Origin: Mitsuaria sp. GD03876
Lineage (GTDB): Bacteria; Pseudomonadota; Gammaproteobacteria; Burkholderiales; Burkholderiaceae_C
Reading direction: 5' to 3'
Assembly: GCF_029840635.1 (NCBI RefSeq)
Contig: NZ_JAOCCU010000006.1
Location: forward strand, 62,001 to 126,000
Length of the DNA: 64,000 bases
This document shows, one piece after another, positions 1 through 7,898 of this stretch. Every line of letters begins with the position of its first letter. Position 1 is the first letter of the stretch. The notes below the pieces were generated by a model that worked only from the letters and a program-made list of their open reading frames with translations, did no database searches and had not been told where the DNA came from. Both the position numbers and the translations under genes were made by a program.

Positions 1-1
1 C

Positions 2-403
2 GCGCTGAGCCTGCCGCGGCTGGAGCTGCTGCGCACCGAGGTGCGGGCGCTGGGGCCGGACACCTGGCGGGTGCGGATGGCGGTGGGCAACAGCGGCTGG
101 CTGCCGGCCTACGTGACCAAGCAGGCGCTGGCGCGCAAGCAGGTCCGCGGGGTGATGTTCGAGATCTTCCTGCCGGTGGATCCGGAGGTCGGGCTGGTCA
201 GCGGCAAGCCGCGGATGGAAGGTCCGCAGCTGGAGGGGCATGCGCCGAAGCAGACGCAGCTGGCGTTCCTGCCGGAGCGGGACATCACCGGCGATCGCGC
301 CTATGGCGAATGGGTGGTGCGCGCGCCGCAGGGCACGCGCGTGAGCCTGGTCGCGTGGGCCGACCGCGCCGGCACCGTGAGAACGGAAGTCACGTTGGAT
401 TGA
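2..403 (+). CDS. C-terminal part of a probable M14-family zinc carboxypeptidase (5' end outside window)
   Basis: The reading frame is open at the left edge and closes at the TGA ending at 403, so only about 133 C-terminal residues are present. The stretch GNSGWLPAYVTKQAL, followed by a VRGVMFEIFLP segment and a V-SGKPRMEGPQLEGHAPK segment, resembles the conserved C-terminal domain seen in bacterial M14 metallocarboxypeptidases; this is recognition from memory, not a search. The catalytic domain with the zinc ligands would lie upstream and cannot be checked. The family removes C-terminal residues from peptides and is usually exported, but no signal peptide can be examined here. The downstream gene is convergent and only 32 bp away. 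A different secreted beta-sandwich protein remains possible. Confidence 0.6.
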   Translation, partial: ALSLPRLELLRTEVRALGPDTWRVRMAVGNSGWLPAYVTKQALARKQVRGVMFEIFLPVDPEVGLVSGKPRMEGPQLEGHAPKQTQLAFLPERDITGDRAYGEWVVRAPQGTRVSLVAWADRAGTVRTEVTLD

Positions 404-435
404 GGATCGCCGCCGGGCGGGGGTGAGGGCTCGTG

Positions 436-1137
436 TCAGTGCTGCGGCTCGTTCTTGTCCTGCTCAGCCGCCGCCAGCACCGCCTCGCGCCACAGCCGCG
501 CGGGGATGAACGTCCGCAACTGCTCCATCGCGCGCTCGATGAGATCCGGATGCAGCTCATGCCCGACGCGCGGCAGCACGTCCGCGGTGATGTCGGCGCC
601 CAGCGCCATCAACTGCCGCGCCGCGTTCAGCAGCGGCGCATACGGCAGCTCCGCGTCGTCCTTGCCGTGCAGCAGGTGGATCGACACCTCCTTGGGCGCA
701 TGCTCCGGCCAGTAGGCATACGCCCCGCCGAAGGCCAGCACCCGGCCGGCCAGCTGCTCTTCCTGCTGCAGCGCCTCCAGCGCCAGGATCGCGCCCTGCG
801 AGAACCCGCCCAGCGCGACCCGCTCCCAGCTCAGCCCCAGCTTCTCCGCCCAGGCCCGCACCAGCGTCACCAGCACCGGCACCGCGGCCGTCAGCCGCTG
901 CGCCTTGGCCGCGTCGTCGCCCTGCTCGGAGAACCACTGGTGCCCCGCGCCGCCGCCCGGGATCGCGTCATACGGCTCGAAGCCCTCGGGCAGCACCAGC
1001 GCCGCGCGCGGGTACTGCAGATGCAGCGCCTGGGCGAGCGGACGCATCTGTTCGGCATCGGCGCCGGCGCCGTGCAGCAACACGAACATCAGGTCGGGCG
1101 CTCCCTCCTTGGGGAGCAGCACATGGGCTTGGCTCAT
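436..1137 (-). CDS. ypfH: Alpha/beta-hydrolase esterase, YpfH/phospholipase-carboxylesterase family
   Basis: 233 residues, the usual size of small single-domain esterases. An oxyanion-loop LLHGAGAD motif is near residue 20, the nucleophile elbow is GFSQG (around residue 113), an HGKDD segment supplies the likely acid, and VGHELHP near the C-terminus supplies the catalytic histidine. These fit the YpfH branch of the carboxylesterase/phospholipase family, cytoplasmic serine esterases acting on short acyl or thioester substrates; the true substrate cannot be read from the sequence. It starts 16 bp after the thioredoxin gene on the same strand and is probably co-transcribed with it, perhaps as the last member of the cluster that begins with the response regulator at 4562. 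No strong Shine-Dalgarno is visible before the ATG. Confidence 0.8.
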   Translation of the reverse strand: MSQAHVLLPKEGAPDLMFVLLHGAGADAEQMRPLAQALHLQYPRAALVLPEGFEPYDAIPGGGAGHQWFSEQGDDAAKAQRLTAAVPVLVTLVRAWAEKLGLSWERVALGGFSQGAILALEALQQEEQLAGRVLAFGGAYAYWPEHAPKEVSIHLLHGKDDAELPYAPLLNAARQLMALGADITADVLPRVGHELHPDLIERAMEQLRTFIPARLWREAVLAAAEQDKNEPQH

Positions 1138-1153
1138 GGGCCGCGATTGTCCG

Positions 1154-1492
1154 TCAGCCGCCGTCGATGCGCGCCAGCGCGGCCCGGATATCCGCGGCGT
1201 TGGTGGGCCTGACCAGGCGCTCGACCTCCTGGCCGTCCTTCATGAAGATCAGCGTCGGCCAGAGCTTGACCTTGAACGAGCGCCCCAGCGGCTGCCCCTT
1301 CCCGTCCTCGACCTTGATGTGCTGGACCCGCTCGTGCCCGCCGTCGAAGGCCTGCGCCAGCAGCGGCTGCGCCGCCTCGCAGATCGGGCACCACGAGGCG
1401 CCGAACTCCACCAGCAGCGGGTGCTCCTGGGACAGCGTGTCGACCGCGTCGCGGATCGGCTCGGTCAACGCGTAATGGGGATTCATCGACAT
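1154..1492 (-). CDS. Thioredoxin-family protein with a CPIC active site
   Basis: 112 residues, about the length of a minimal thioredoxin fold. The active-site motif is WCPIC (around residues 34-38) after an LLVEFGASW strand, and the cis-proline region reads KLWPTLIFMKDGQE, as in thioredoxins. The CPIC dipeptide differs from the CGPC of canonical TrxA, so it may be a specialised thiol reductant or isomerase. There is no signal peptide, so it is probably cytoplasmic. The start at 1492 is preceded by an AGGAGA ribosome-binding site about 5 nt upstream; a second in-frame ATG lies two codons in. It sits 60 bp after the sensor-kinase gene and 16 bp before the esterase gene, suggesting one minus-strand unit. 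Confidence 0.85.
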   Translation of the reverse strand: MSMNPHYALTEPIRDAVDTLSQEHPLLVEFGASWCPICEAAQPLLAQAFDGGHERVQHIKVEDGKGQPLGRSFKVKLWPTLIFMKDGQEVERLVRPTNAADIRAALARIDGG

Positions 1493-1552
1493 GGGGATCT
1501 CCTGGTTCGGCGACGGCGCGCGGGTGGACGGCGAGCCCGGGGACGCGCCGGC

Positions 1553-3712
1553 TCAGGCCGTGACGCGCCGCAGGCTCATCTCGAAGACCACGCCATCGGG
1601 CAGGTTGAATGCCTGGATGCCGCCGTCCATCTTCGCCAGGTAGGTCCGGGCGACGAACAGCCCCTGGCCGCGGCGTTCGCCGGCCGCCTGTGGCGCGGTG
1701 TCGGAGACACCGTACTCGAAGATCTGCTCGAGCATCGCCGGATCGATCGGCGGCCCCTGGTTGCGGATGCGCAGCAGCACCGTGCCGGGCTCGCCCGCCT
1801 CCAGCGTCAGGGCAATGGGCGTGCCCCGGGGGCGGTAGCGGTCGGCGTTGCGCAGCACGTGGGTGACGGCATCCTCCAGCGCGTAGGCCTCGGCCCGCAC
1901 CGGTTGCGGCTCGGGCAGCGCCGTCGTGAAGGTCACGTCGTCGATGCCGGCGTAATGCGCGTTGGCGGCCACCTCGCGGCAGAAGGCCACCAGGTCCAGC
2001 ACCTCGGGATGCAGGTCGGCCGAGGCCAGCGCCTCGCTCGGCGGCGCGCTGCCGTAGAGCACCTTCACCGCCTGCTGCATCCGCTGCACGTAGCGATGGC
2101 TGGGATCGTCCGCGGCCCCATGCAGCAGCATCAGCGACTGCAGCGGCGACATGATCTCGTGCCCGACCGCGTGCCACATCTCGCGCTCGCGCTCGGCGCG
2201 CAGCTGCTCGCGGCGCAGCCCGTCCTTCACGCGGCTGAGCGCGTCGGCCAGGCTGCCGGCCAGGATGCCCAGCTCGTCGCGGCCGCGCAGGTCGGCCACG
2301 TCCAGCTCGCCGATGCGCTGGTCCGCCCGCGCGTCCTGCATGTTGTAGGAGACCGCGGCCGCGCGCTTGGTCAGCACCGCGATGCCGCGGATCAGTCCCA
2401 GCTCCACCATCAGCCACGCCAGCGCGACCGCCGCCAGCATCGCCGCGGCCAGCCAGGCGAGCGGCCGCGCCTCCAGCGCCAGCTGCCGGTCCAGGCTGCG
2501 CAGGTCGCCGCGCAGCTCGAGCCGATAGCGGCCGCTGGGCGTGGCGACCTCGTCGGCGGCCGTCAGCCAACGGACCTCGGCCGCGTCGGTGTCGGCGCCC
2601 ACGCCCAGGATGTCGCCCTGCACCGGCAGCCGCCGCATCACGTGGATCAGCCAGGGCAGGGCGCGCTCGGAGAGCTCCGGCCCGCGCCGCTCGGCGATCG
2701 TCTGCGGCCGCGGGCCCAGGCGTTCGATGCGCAGCGTCTCGCCGGGCTGCAGCGCCGCGCCGATGCGGTCCAGCGACAAGGCCAGCGACGCGCCCGGCCG
2801 CGCGCTGTCGAACAGCACCGGCGGCGCCTCGCCCTCGGCGCCGGGGCCGAGCAGCTCGACCCGCACCCGCGCCTGGTCCAGGTCGGCCGGCGGCCAGACC
2901 GGCCGCGCGCGGCGGCCGTCGCCGTCGAACAGCGCGTCCTGGAAGGCCTCCACCGGCAGCCGGATCGAATAGAAGGCCCGCCGCGCGCAGGCCGGGCCGC
3001 TGCTGCCCTCGGCGCAGGGGCCTTCGCGCCAGAGCCAGCCGCGGAACTCGCGCACCGGGCGCGCCTTGCCGGGCAGCTGCGGCCCCGCGCCGGCGAATCC
3101 GGTCAGCCGGCCGCGCTGCGAGCCGTCGGACGCCGCGGCGCCCTCGAACGGCGCGATCCAGGTCTGCGTCTGGCCGCGCAGCGTCAGCGTCACCCGCGCG
3201 CGATGCACGCCGCCCAGATCGAGCGCGCCGTGCTCGCGACCGACCAGCGGGCCGCTCTCCAGGCTGCCGACCAGGTAGAGGAAGCCGCCGGCGTAGGCAT
3301 TGGCGCCGACGGCGGCGCACAGGCTGGCGCCGTCGGGCCAGCGCAGGCCGCAGCCGGCCATCTCGACGGCGCGCTGGGCCTTGTTCTGGTCGTCGAAGTC
3401 GATCGCCGCGAACGGCAGCAGCACCGGCGCCTGGCCGTCGCGGTCGCCGGTGCCCATCGTCGGATTGAGCAGCGCGAGCTGGCCGCTCGGATGGCGCAGC
3501 TGAAGCACGATCTCCGCCAGCGACTGGCGGAAGCCCTGCGCGTAGCGCTGGTAGGCGCGCTGCTTCTGGTCGATCAGCACCGTCAGCACCAGGCCGACCG
3601 TCGCCAGCGCCAGCAGCAGGAAGGCCAGGTGCACCACCGCGCGGCGCCGGAACGCCGCCGGCCCCAGTCGCGGCACCGCGAGCGCGGGCAACTCGACCGG
3701 TCCGAGCTTCAT
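1553..3712 (-). CDS. Membrane sensor histidine kinase
   Basis: 719 residues from the ATG at 3712. A membrane segment lies at about residues 25-45, followed by a long periplasmic region to about residue 340, a second membrane segment rich in Ala/Leu, a HAMP-like linker, a phosphoacceptor box VGHEIMSPLQS with the histidine at about residue 518, and a C-terminal HATPase_c domain (RNADRYRPRG N-box, GQGLFVARTYL G2 box). The phosphoacceptor box has Ser where Thr is usual (HExxSPL). The kinase should autophosphorylate on this His and pass phosphate to the regulator encoded immediately upstream (3852-4562). The open frame extends upstream through the intergenic repeat, but the chosen ATG begins the conventional juxtamembrane sequence. 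The ligand is unknown. Confidence 0.85.
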   Translation of the reverse strand: MKLGPVELPALAVPRLGPAAFRRRAVVHLAFLLLALATVGLVLTVLIDQKQRAYQRYAQGFRQSLAEIVLQLRHPSGQLALLNPTMGTGDRDGQAPVLLPFAAIDFDDQNKAQRAVEMAGCGLRWPDGASLCAAVGANAYAGGFLYLVGSLESGPLVGREHGALDLGGVHRARVTLTLRGQTQTWIAPFEGAAASDGSQRGRLTGFAGAGPQLPGKARPVREFRGWLWREGPCAEGSSGPACARRAFYSIRLPVEAFQDALFDGDGRRARPVWPPADLDQARVRVELLGPGAEGEAPPVLFDSARPGASLALSLDRIGAALQPGETLRIERLGPRPQTIAERRGPELSERALPWLIHVMRRLPVQGDILGVGADTDAAEVRWLTAADEVATPSGRYRLELRGDLRSLDRQLALEARPLAWLAAAMLAAVALAWLMVELGLIRGIAVLTKRAAAVSYNMQDARADQRIGELDVADLRGRDELGILAGSLADALSRVKDGLRREQLRAEREREMWHAVGHEIMSPLQSLMLLHGAADDPSHRYVQRMQQAVKVLYGSAPPSEALASADLHPEVLDLVAFCREVAANAHYAGIDDVTFTTALPEPQPVRAEAYALEDAVTHVLRNADRYRPRGTPIALTLEAGEPGTVLLRIRNQGPPIDPAMLEQIFEYGVSDTAPQAAGERRGQGLFVARTYLAKMDGGIQAFNLPDGVVFEMSLRRVTA

Positions 3713-3809
3713 GCGACGCCTCGCCTGTCCGACCCGCGCCGGCATGCCCCGGCGGGCACCTGTCGGGCTTCTTCTCCCGCACCACGGGCGACGGGCGCCG
3801 GTCGGGCTC

Positions 3810-3846
3810 CCTCTCCCGCACTGCGGGAGAGGGTGGGGGTGAGGGC
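3810..3846. repeat. REP-like palindromic intergenic element
   Basis: Between the regulator and kinase genes is the perfect palindrome ctctcccgca/ctgcgggagag followed by gggtgggggtgagggc. Sequences of this shape recur between genes of many GC-rich beta- and gammaproteobacteria, as I recall. A degenerate cousin of the tail (gggggtgagggc) appears at 419-430 and a partial arm (cttctcccgcac) at 3770-3782. On RNA it would form a 9-10 bp hairpin and could attenuate transcription between the two genes or stabilise the upstream message. No transposase is nearby. Confidence 0.55.
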
Positions 3847-3851
3847 CGGGA

Positions 3852-4562
3852 TCACCGCGGGCCCGACCACCGGAAGCCGCGCATCGGCACGTTCTCGATC
3901 GCGTCGAAGGCCGGGTCGACCTCCTTGAGCGCCTCGCGCAGCGTCGACACATGCTTGCGGACGTTGTCGCGGGTGCGGCCGCTCTTGACGACGTCGTAGA
4001 GCTCCTCGTACGACACCACCTGCGGCGCGCGCTGGTGCAGCGTGGCCAGGATGCGCTGCGCGGTCAGCGGCAGGTTGATGCGCTGGCCCTTCCACAGCGG
4101 ACTGCGCTGCCACAGCGGGTCGAGCTGCAGCGTCTCGGGCGCGGCGGCGGCCGGCTCGGCCGGCGCGCGTGCCCGGGCGGCGCGCAGGATGTCGAGGAAG
4201 GTGTCGATGAACTCGGCCTCGTCGAAGCTGGTCTTCTGCAGGTAGTCCCAGGCGTCCAGCGCCTTCATGATCCCGCGGTAGATCGCCGCGGGCATCGCCG
4301 ACACCACCAGCACCGGCGTGCCGGCGCCCAGCTTGTTGATCTCGTTGATCAGCGCGATCCCGGCGTTGCGCTCGCGGCCCAGCTCGATGTCCAGCACCAC
4401 CATCTCGTAGGGCTCGCGGGCCAGCGCGGCCTCGGCGGCGTCGCGGTCGAACCATTGGTCGACCTGCAGCTCGGGCCGAGCGGCGCGGATCCAGCCGGCG
4501 AGCTGCTCGCTGGTGGGGCGGTCGTCCTCGATGACGGCGACCTTGTTCCTGGGGGTGACCAT
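3852..4562 (-). CDS. Response regulator with C-terminal winged-helix DNA-binding domain
   Basis: 236 residues. The receiver domain begins KVAVIEDDRPTSEQL with the acidic pocket, the phosphoacceptor Asp is in MVVLDIELG (about residue 58), and a conserved Lys is in YLQKTSFDE. After an Ala/Pro linker (about residues 130-150), residues 150-236 form an OmpR-type winged helix (GRTRDNVRKHVSTLREAL, then a beta hairpin ending FRWSGP). It should act as the DNA-binding partner of the kinase encoded downstream at 1553-3712, with 139 bp between them carrying a palindromic repeat. The insertion EL-GRERNAGIALI after the phospho-Asp is longer than usual. A -10-like CATAAT lies only 8 nt before the start codon and there is no Shine-Dalgarno, so the message may be leaderless. 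Confidence 0.85.
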   Translation of the reverse strand: MVTPRNKVAVIEDDRPTSEQLAGWIRAARPELQVDQWFDRDAAEAALAREPYEMVVLDIELGRERNAGIALINEINKLGAGTPVLVVSAMPAAIYRGIMKALDAWDYLQKTSFDEAEFIDTFLDILRAARARAPAEPAAAAPETLQLDPLWQRSPLWKGQRINLPLTAQRILATLHQRAPQVVSYEELYDVVKSGRTRDNVRKHVSTLREALKEVDPAFDAIENVPMRGFRWSGPR

Positions 4563-4570
4563 GGCGCCGG

Positions 4571-4576
4571 ATTATG
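4571..4576 (-). promoter_or_regulatory. Possible -10 element of a leaderless promoter for the response regulator
   Basis: On the minus strand the hexamer CATAAT (5/6 to TATAAT) ends 8 nt before the ATG at 4562. A transcript starting at the normal distance would begin almost at the start codon. No convincing -35 box is visible, so support is the hexamer and the missing Shine-Dalgarno only. Confidence 0.3.
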
Positions 4577-4728
4577 GACAGCCCCGGCCGCGCCGGCGCC
4601 GCCGCCCCGTGAAGGTTTCTTCCGGACCGTGAAGGGAGCCGCCGCCCGGGCGCATTGAGGCTTCCGCGCCCCATGCGGACCATGAGCGTCATCCCAACAG
4701 CCCGTGGACGGGCACCCCGGAGGACCTC

Positions 4729-6060
4729 ATGAACGACCGCCTGCAATCGATCCGCAACGCCGCCGCCCGGCTGAAGGCTCGGCTGCCCGGTTTCTCCCGC
4801 CGCGACGGCGAGTTCGGCGGCGAAGGCGCCGGTGCCGGCGCTGGTGGCGGTGCCGGTGGCTTCGGCGCGCCGATGCGGCGCGCGGGTGCCGGCTTCGTCC
4901 GCGCCTTGCCCTGGCTGGCCGGCCTGACCGCCGTGGCCGGAGCGGTGGCGCTGCTCGTCGCCCATCCGCCGGTGCACGAGGTGCCGCGCGGCGCCGTCAG
5001 CCTGCGCACCAACCAGCTGACCGGCGGCCTGACCGAGGCCCGTTCGGGCTCGCTGCTGGCGATCCCCGGCCTGCACGACGTCCGCGACCTGCCGCTGCGC
5101 GACCGCAGCTACCACCCGACCCGCTTCGCCCGCGCCGACGGCGAGGCGCCGCTGCAGTCGCTGGAGGGCCTGTCGCTGGGCCTGGACCTGACGGTGCGCT
5201 GGACCGTCGACCCGGCGCGGCTGGCGCAACTGGCCGCGACGCTGCCCGACGACATCGAGGGCGACGTGATCGCCCCGGCGCTGCAGGGCATCGTCTACCG
5301 CCAGATCGCCACGCACACGGTGCGGGAGATCTTCTCGACGCAGCGCGGGCCGATCCAGGCCGCGCTGGAGGGCGAGCTGCGCCGCAAGCTGGCGGCCGAC
5401 GGCATCGTGCTGCGCGGGCTGGAGATCGGCAATGTCGACCTGCCGCAGGAGTACCGCGCGGGCCTGGAGAACCTGCTGTCCGAAGGCCTGGCCAGCGAGA
5501 AGATGCGCTACACGCTGGAGCTCAAGGAGAAGCAGGTCAAGCAGACCGAGCTCGAGGCGGCCGCCGAGAAGGTGCGCCGCGAGACCGCGGCCGAGGCGTC
5601 GGCGCGCGAGCAGGTCATCGCCGCCAAGGGCCAGGAGGAGGCGATGAAGCACGTGCTGCCGTTCAAGCAGCGCCAGGTCGAGCAGCGCCAGCTGGAGGCC
5701 GAGGCGGAACGCGTCGCGCGGGTCCGCATGGCCGAGGGCAACGCGCAGGCGCGCGGCATCGAGGCCGACGGCGAAGCCAAGGCGCGCGAGAAGCTGGCCG
5801 ACGCCGAGGCCTATCGCCAGACGCGCATCGGCAAGGTGGCGGTGGACCAGATGGCGGCCGAGGGCGCGCTGCTGAGCCGCCATCCGCTTCTGATCCAGAA
5901 GGCGATGGCCGACAAGCTGTCCGACAAGGTGCAGGTGATCATCGCGCCGCCGCCGTCGGATGGCGGATTCATCGGCAAGACGCTGCTGGGCGCGAAGCGC
6001 GACGCGCGTCCGGAAGGCGAGGAGACCGAGGGGGCCGCGCAGGGCCAGTCCTCGCAATGA
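4729..6060 (+). CDS. SPFH/band-7 (stomatin-prohibitin) domain membrane protein
   Basis: 443 residues. A Gly-rich N-terminal stretch (about residues 25-50) leads to one membrane segment at about 61-85 (ALPWLAGLTAVAGAVALLV), then an SPFH domain of about 200 residues (VPRGAVSLRTNQLTGGL; LRGLEIGNVDLPQEY), then an Ala/Glu/Lys-rich coiled coil (about residues 245-375) as in prohibitins and HflK/HflC. SPFH proteins assemble into membrane rings or microdomain scaffolds that hold proteases or other partners; the partner here is not known. A GGAGG ribosome-binding site sits 5-6 nt before the ATG. The stop codon overlaps an in-frame ATG of the following exported SH3-like protein, so the two probably form an operon and may work together in the envelope. 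Confidence 0.85.
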   Translation: MNDRLQSIRNAAARLKARLPGFSRRDGEFGGEGAGAGAGGGAGGFGAPMRRAGAGFVRALPWLAGLTAVAGAVALLVAHPPVHEVPRGAVSLRTNQLTGGLTEARSGSLLAIPGLHDVRDLPLRDRSYHPTRFARADGEAPLQSLEGLSLGLDLTVRWTVDPARLAQLAATLPDDIEGDVIAPALQGIVYRQIATHTVREIFSTQRGPIQAALEGELRRKLAADGIVLRGLEIGNVDLPQEYRAGLENLLSEGLASEKMRYTLELKEKQVKQTELEAAAEKVRRETAAEASAREQVIAAKGQEEAMKHVLPFKQRQVEQRQLEAEAERVARVRMAEGNAQARGIEADGEAKAREKLADAEAYRQTRIGKVAVDQMAAEGALLSRHPLLIQKAMADKLSDKVQVIIAPPPSDGGFIGKTLLGAKRDARPEGEETEGAAQGQSSQ

Positions 6061-6140
6061 GCGCGCCCGCCGCCGCCCTGGCCTCGACACGCCCGATGTT
6101 CCCGATGACCCGCATGGACTCGATTCGAAAGGGTTCCGAC

Positions 6141-7898
6141 ATGTGCCGCATGAAGCTCGTGATGGCCGCCGCCATCGCCGCCGTCGCCGTTCAACTGCTG
6201 TGTGTCCACACGGCCAGCGCCGCGACGCCCGGCGCCGCGGCCGCCGAGGACACCGCGCCCAAGCCGCCGATCAAGCGCGCCGACGCCGGCGCCGACGGCG
6301 CGACGGTGCGCACGGCGCTGGTCGTGCAGGACAACGTCGCGATGCGCGCCTCGGCGCGCGACGGCGCGCCGGCGCAGGCGCAGCTCTGGCGCGGCGAGGC
6401 GCTGGAGATCCGCGGCGAGCGCCCCGACCATTTCCAGGTCTACGACTACCGCCGCGAGCGCGGCGGCTACGTGCGCAAGGCGGCGCTGCTGCCGCTGGCC
6501 GGCCCGGCCGCGCAGCCGCAGGCGCTGCTGGCCGCGCTGCGCGTGGTGCGCCAGCAGACCGGCGCCGAGTCGCTCGGCCTGGGCCTGGCCGCCGCCTACA
6601 TCCAGGCCGCGAGCGCGGAGCAGGTCAACGGCGCGGACGGCGCCGAGGCGCTCGACGCGATGGGCACGCTCGCCGAGCGGCTGGCCGACCGCGCCTCGCG
6701 CGCGCAGCCGCGGCCGGACGGCGCCGCCACCGCCGCCGAGGCGCAGGTCGCCGCGCAGCTCGACGTCGCCGCGCGCTACGGCCTGCGCTTCCGCACGCTG
6801 GAGCGCGACGCCGGCGCGATGCAGCTCTGCTACGACGGCGAGGCGTTTCGCCGCGTGCTGGCGATGCCGGCCTCGACGCCGGAACAGAAGGCGCGCGCCG
6901 CGCTGGCGCTGACGCGGACCGACTGCCTCGACCCCGCCGCGACGCCGCCGCAACGCGAGCAGATGGACCAGTGGCGCGCCGACGTGCTCGACAAGGTGGA
7001 CCTGCGCGATCCGATGCTGGCGACGCACTGGCGCAACCGCGTGCTGATGCGGCAATCGGGCGTGTGGAGCAGCCTGGCGTTCATCCGCGCGCGCCGCGCG
7101 GGCGCGGCCGTCGCCGCATCGGCCGCATCGGCCGCATCGATCGCATCGACCCCGTCGACCTCGGGGATCGCGGCTGTCGCCTCGAAGGCGACGGCATCCC
7201 CCGGAACCGCCGGAGCGACCGCCGCGACGCCAGTCCCAGCGCTGCAGGTCGACGCGTCGTCGTCGGCGTCGCGCCGCGCGCTGGAAGCCTTCGCGCGGAT
7301 CGTGCCGGCCGAGCTGTCGGAGGACGACCAGCCGGCCTACAACGACGCCGCGATGCGCGGCAACGCGATGCGCTGGGCCGCGCTGCCGGCCGCGGCGTCG
7401 ACGCAGACGCTGGCCGGCGTGACGCTGACGGTGCTGCCTGGCCAGCCGGGCGAGACCTGCCTGACGCTGGCGCTGAACGGCGCGCGCGAAGGCGCCTCGC
7501 CGCTGCTGCGCCACTGCGCCTGGGGGCTGGTGATGACGGCCTCGGCGCGGATCAACCGCGAGGGCAACGCGATCGCGATCGCCTCGGTGCCGGCGGACGG
7601 CTGGCGCGAGCTGTGGCTGCTGCGCCGCACGCCGCAGGGCTGGCGGGTGTCGGTGCTGCCGCCGGTGGCGGCGCAGCCGGGCCTGGGCTACGCGGAGTTC
7701 GCCGGCTGGGTGCCCGGCGGCCGGGAGCTGCTGGTGGCGCGCGAGTCCCGCGCCGAAGGCCGCTACAAGCGCAGCTACGAGCAGGTCGACCTCGACACGC
7801 TGGAGACGAAGCGCCAGGCCGGCGACGCGGCGATGCTCGGCGCGTTCCAGCGCTGGCAGGCCGCGGACTGGAAGGGCGCGTCGCTCAGTCTGCGGTGA
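6141..7898 (+). CDS. Exported protein with an SH3-like domain, function unknown
   Basis: 585 residues from the ATG at 6141, chosen because it begins a signal peptide (MCRMKLVMAAAIAAVAVQLL, probable cleavage after ASA near residue 27) and has an AAGGG motif upstream; an alternative ATG at 6057 overlaps the previous stop by four bases. Residues about 55-115 look like a bacterial SH3 (SH3b) module: VRTALVVQDNVAMRAS, RGEALEIRGE, GGYVRKAALLPL. Such domains often bind cell-wall peptides. The rest is Ala-rich and unrecognised, with a low-complexity Ala-Ser linker at about residues 325-345 encoded by tandem 9-bp repeats. It follows the SPFH gene, which suggests a joint periplasmic role. Its 3' end overlaps the convergent hybrid kinase gene by 14 bp. 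Confidence 0.7.
   Translation: MCRMKLVMAAAIAAVAVQLLCVHTASAATPGAAAAEDTAPKPPIKRADAGADGATVRTALVVQDNVAMRASARDGAPAQAQLWRGEALEIRGERPDHFQVYDYRRERGGYVRKAALLPLAGPAAQPQALLAALRVVRQQTGAESLGLGLAAAYIQAASAEQVNGADGAEALDAMGTLAERLADRASRAQPRPDGAATAAEAQVAAQLDVAARYGLRFRTLERDAGAMQLCYDGEAFRRVLAMPASTPEQKARAALALTRTDCLDPAATPPQREQMDQWRADVLDKVDLRDPMLATHWRNRVLMRQSGVWSSLAFIRARRAGAAVAASAASAASIASTPSTSGIAAVASKATASPGTAGATAATPVPALQVDASSSASRRALEAFARIVPAELSEDDQPAYNDAAMRGNAMRWAALPAAASTQTLAGVTLTVLPGQPGETCLTLALNGAREGASPLLRHCAWGLVMTASARINREGNAIAIASVPADGWRELWLLRRTPQGWRVSVLPPVAAQPGLGYAEFAGWVPGGRELLVARESRAEGRYKRSYEQVDLDTLETKRQAGDAAMLGAFQRWQAADWKGASLSLR
7111..7150 (+). repeat. In-frame 9-bp tandem repeats coding Ala-Ala-Ser
   Basis: Three close copies of gccgcatcg followed by degenerate copies (atcgcatcg, accccgtcg) encode AASAASAAS-IASTPSTS inside the SH3-like exported protein. 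Because the unit is 9 bp, copy-number change would keep the frame and only alter linker length. Confidence 0.6.

Noticed and set aside
905-3928. A 1007-codon open frame on the plus strand
   Set aside because: It runs antisense to the sensor kinase and its neighbours, is extremely rich in Arg/His/Gln/Ala as expected for shadow frames in high-GC DNA, and has no recognisable domain.
4704-6056. Plus-strand frame upstream of the SH3 protein suggesting a 1064-residue protein
   Set aside because: The upstream part overlaps the SPFH gene in another frame and is Arg/Gly-rich; the true protein starts at a signal peptide at 6141 (or at 6057).
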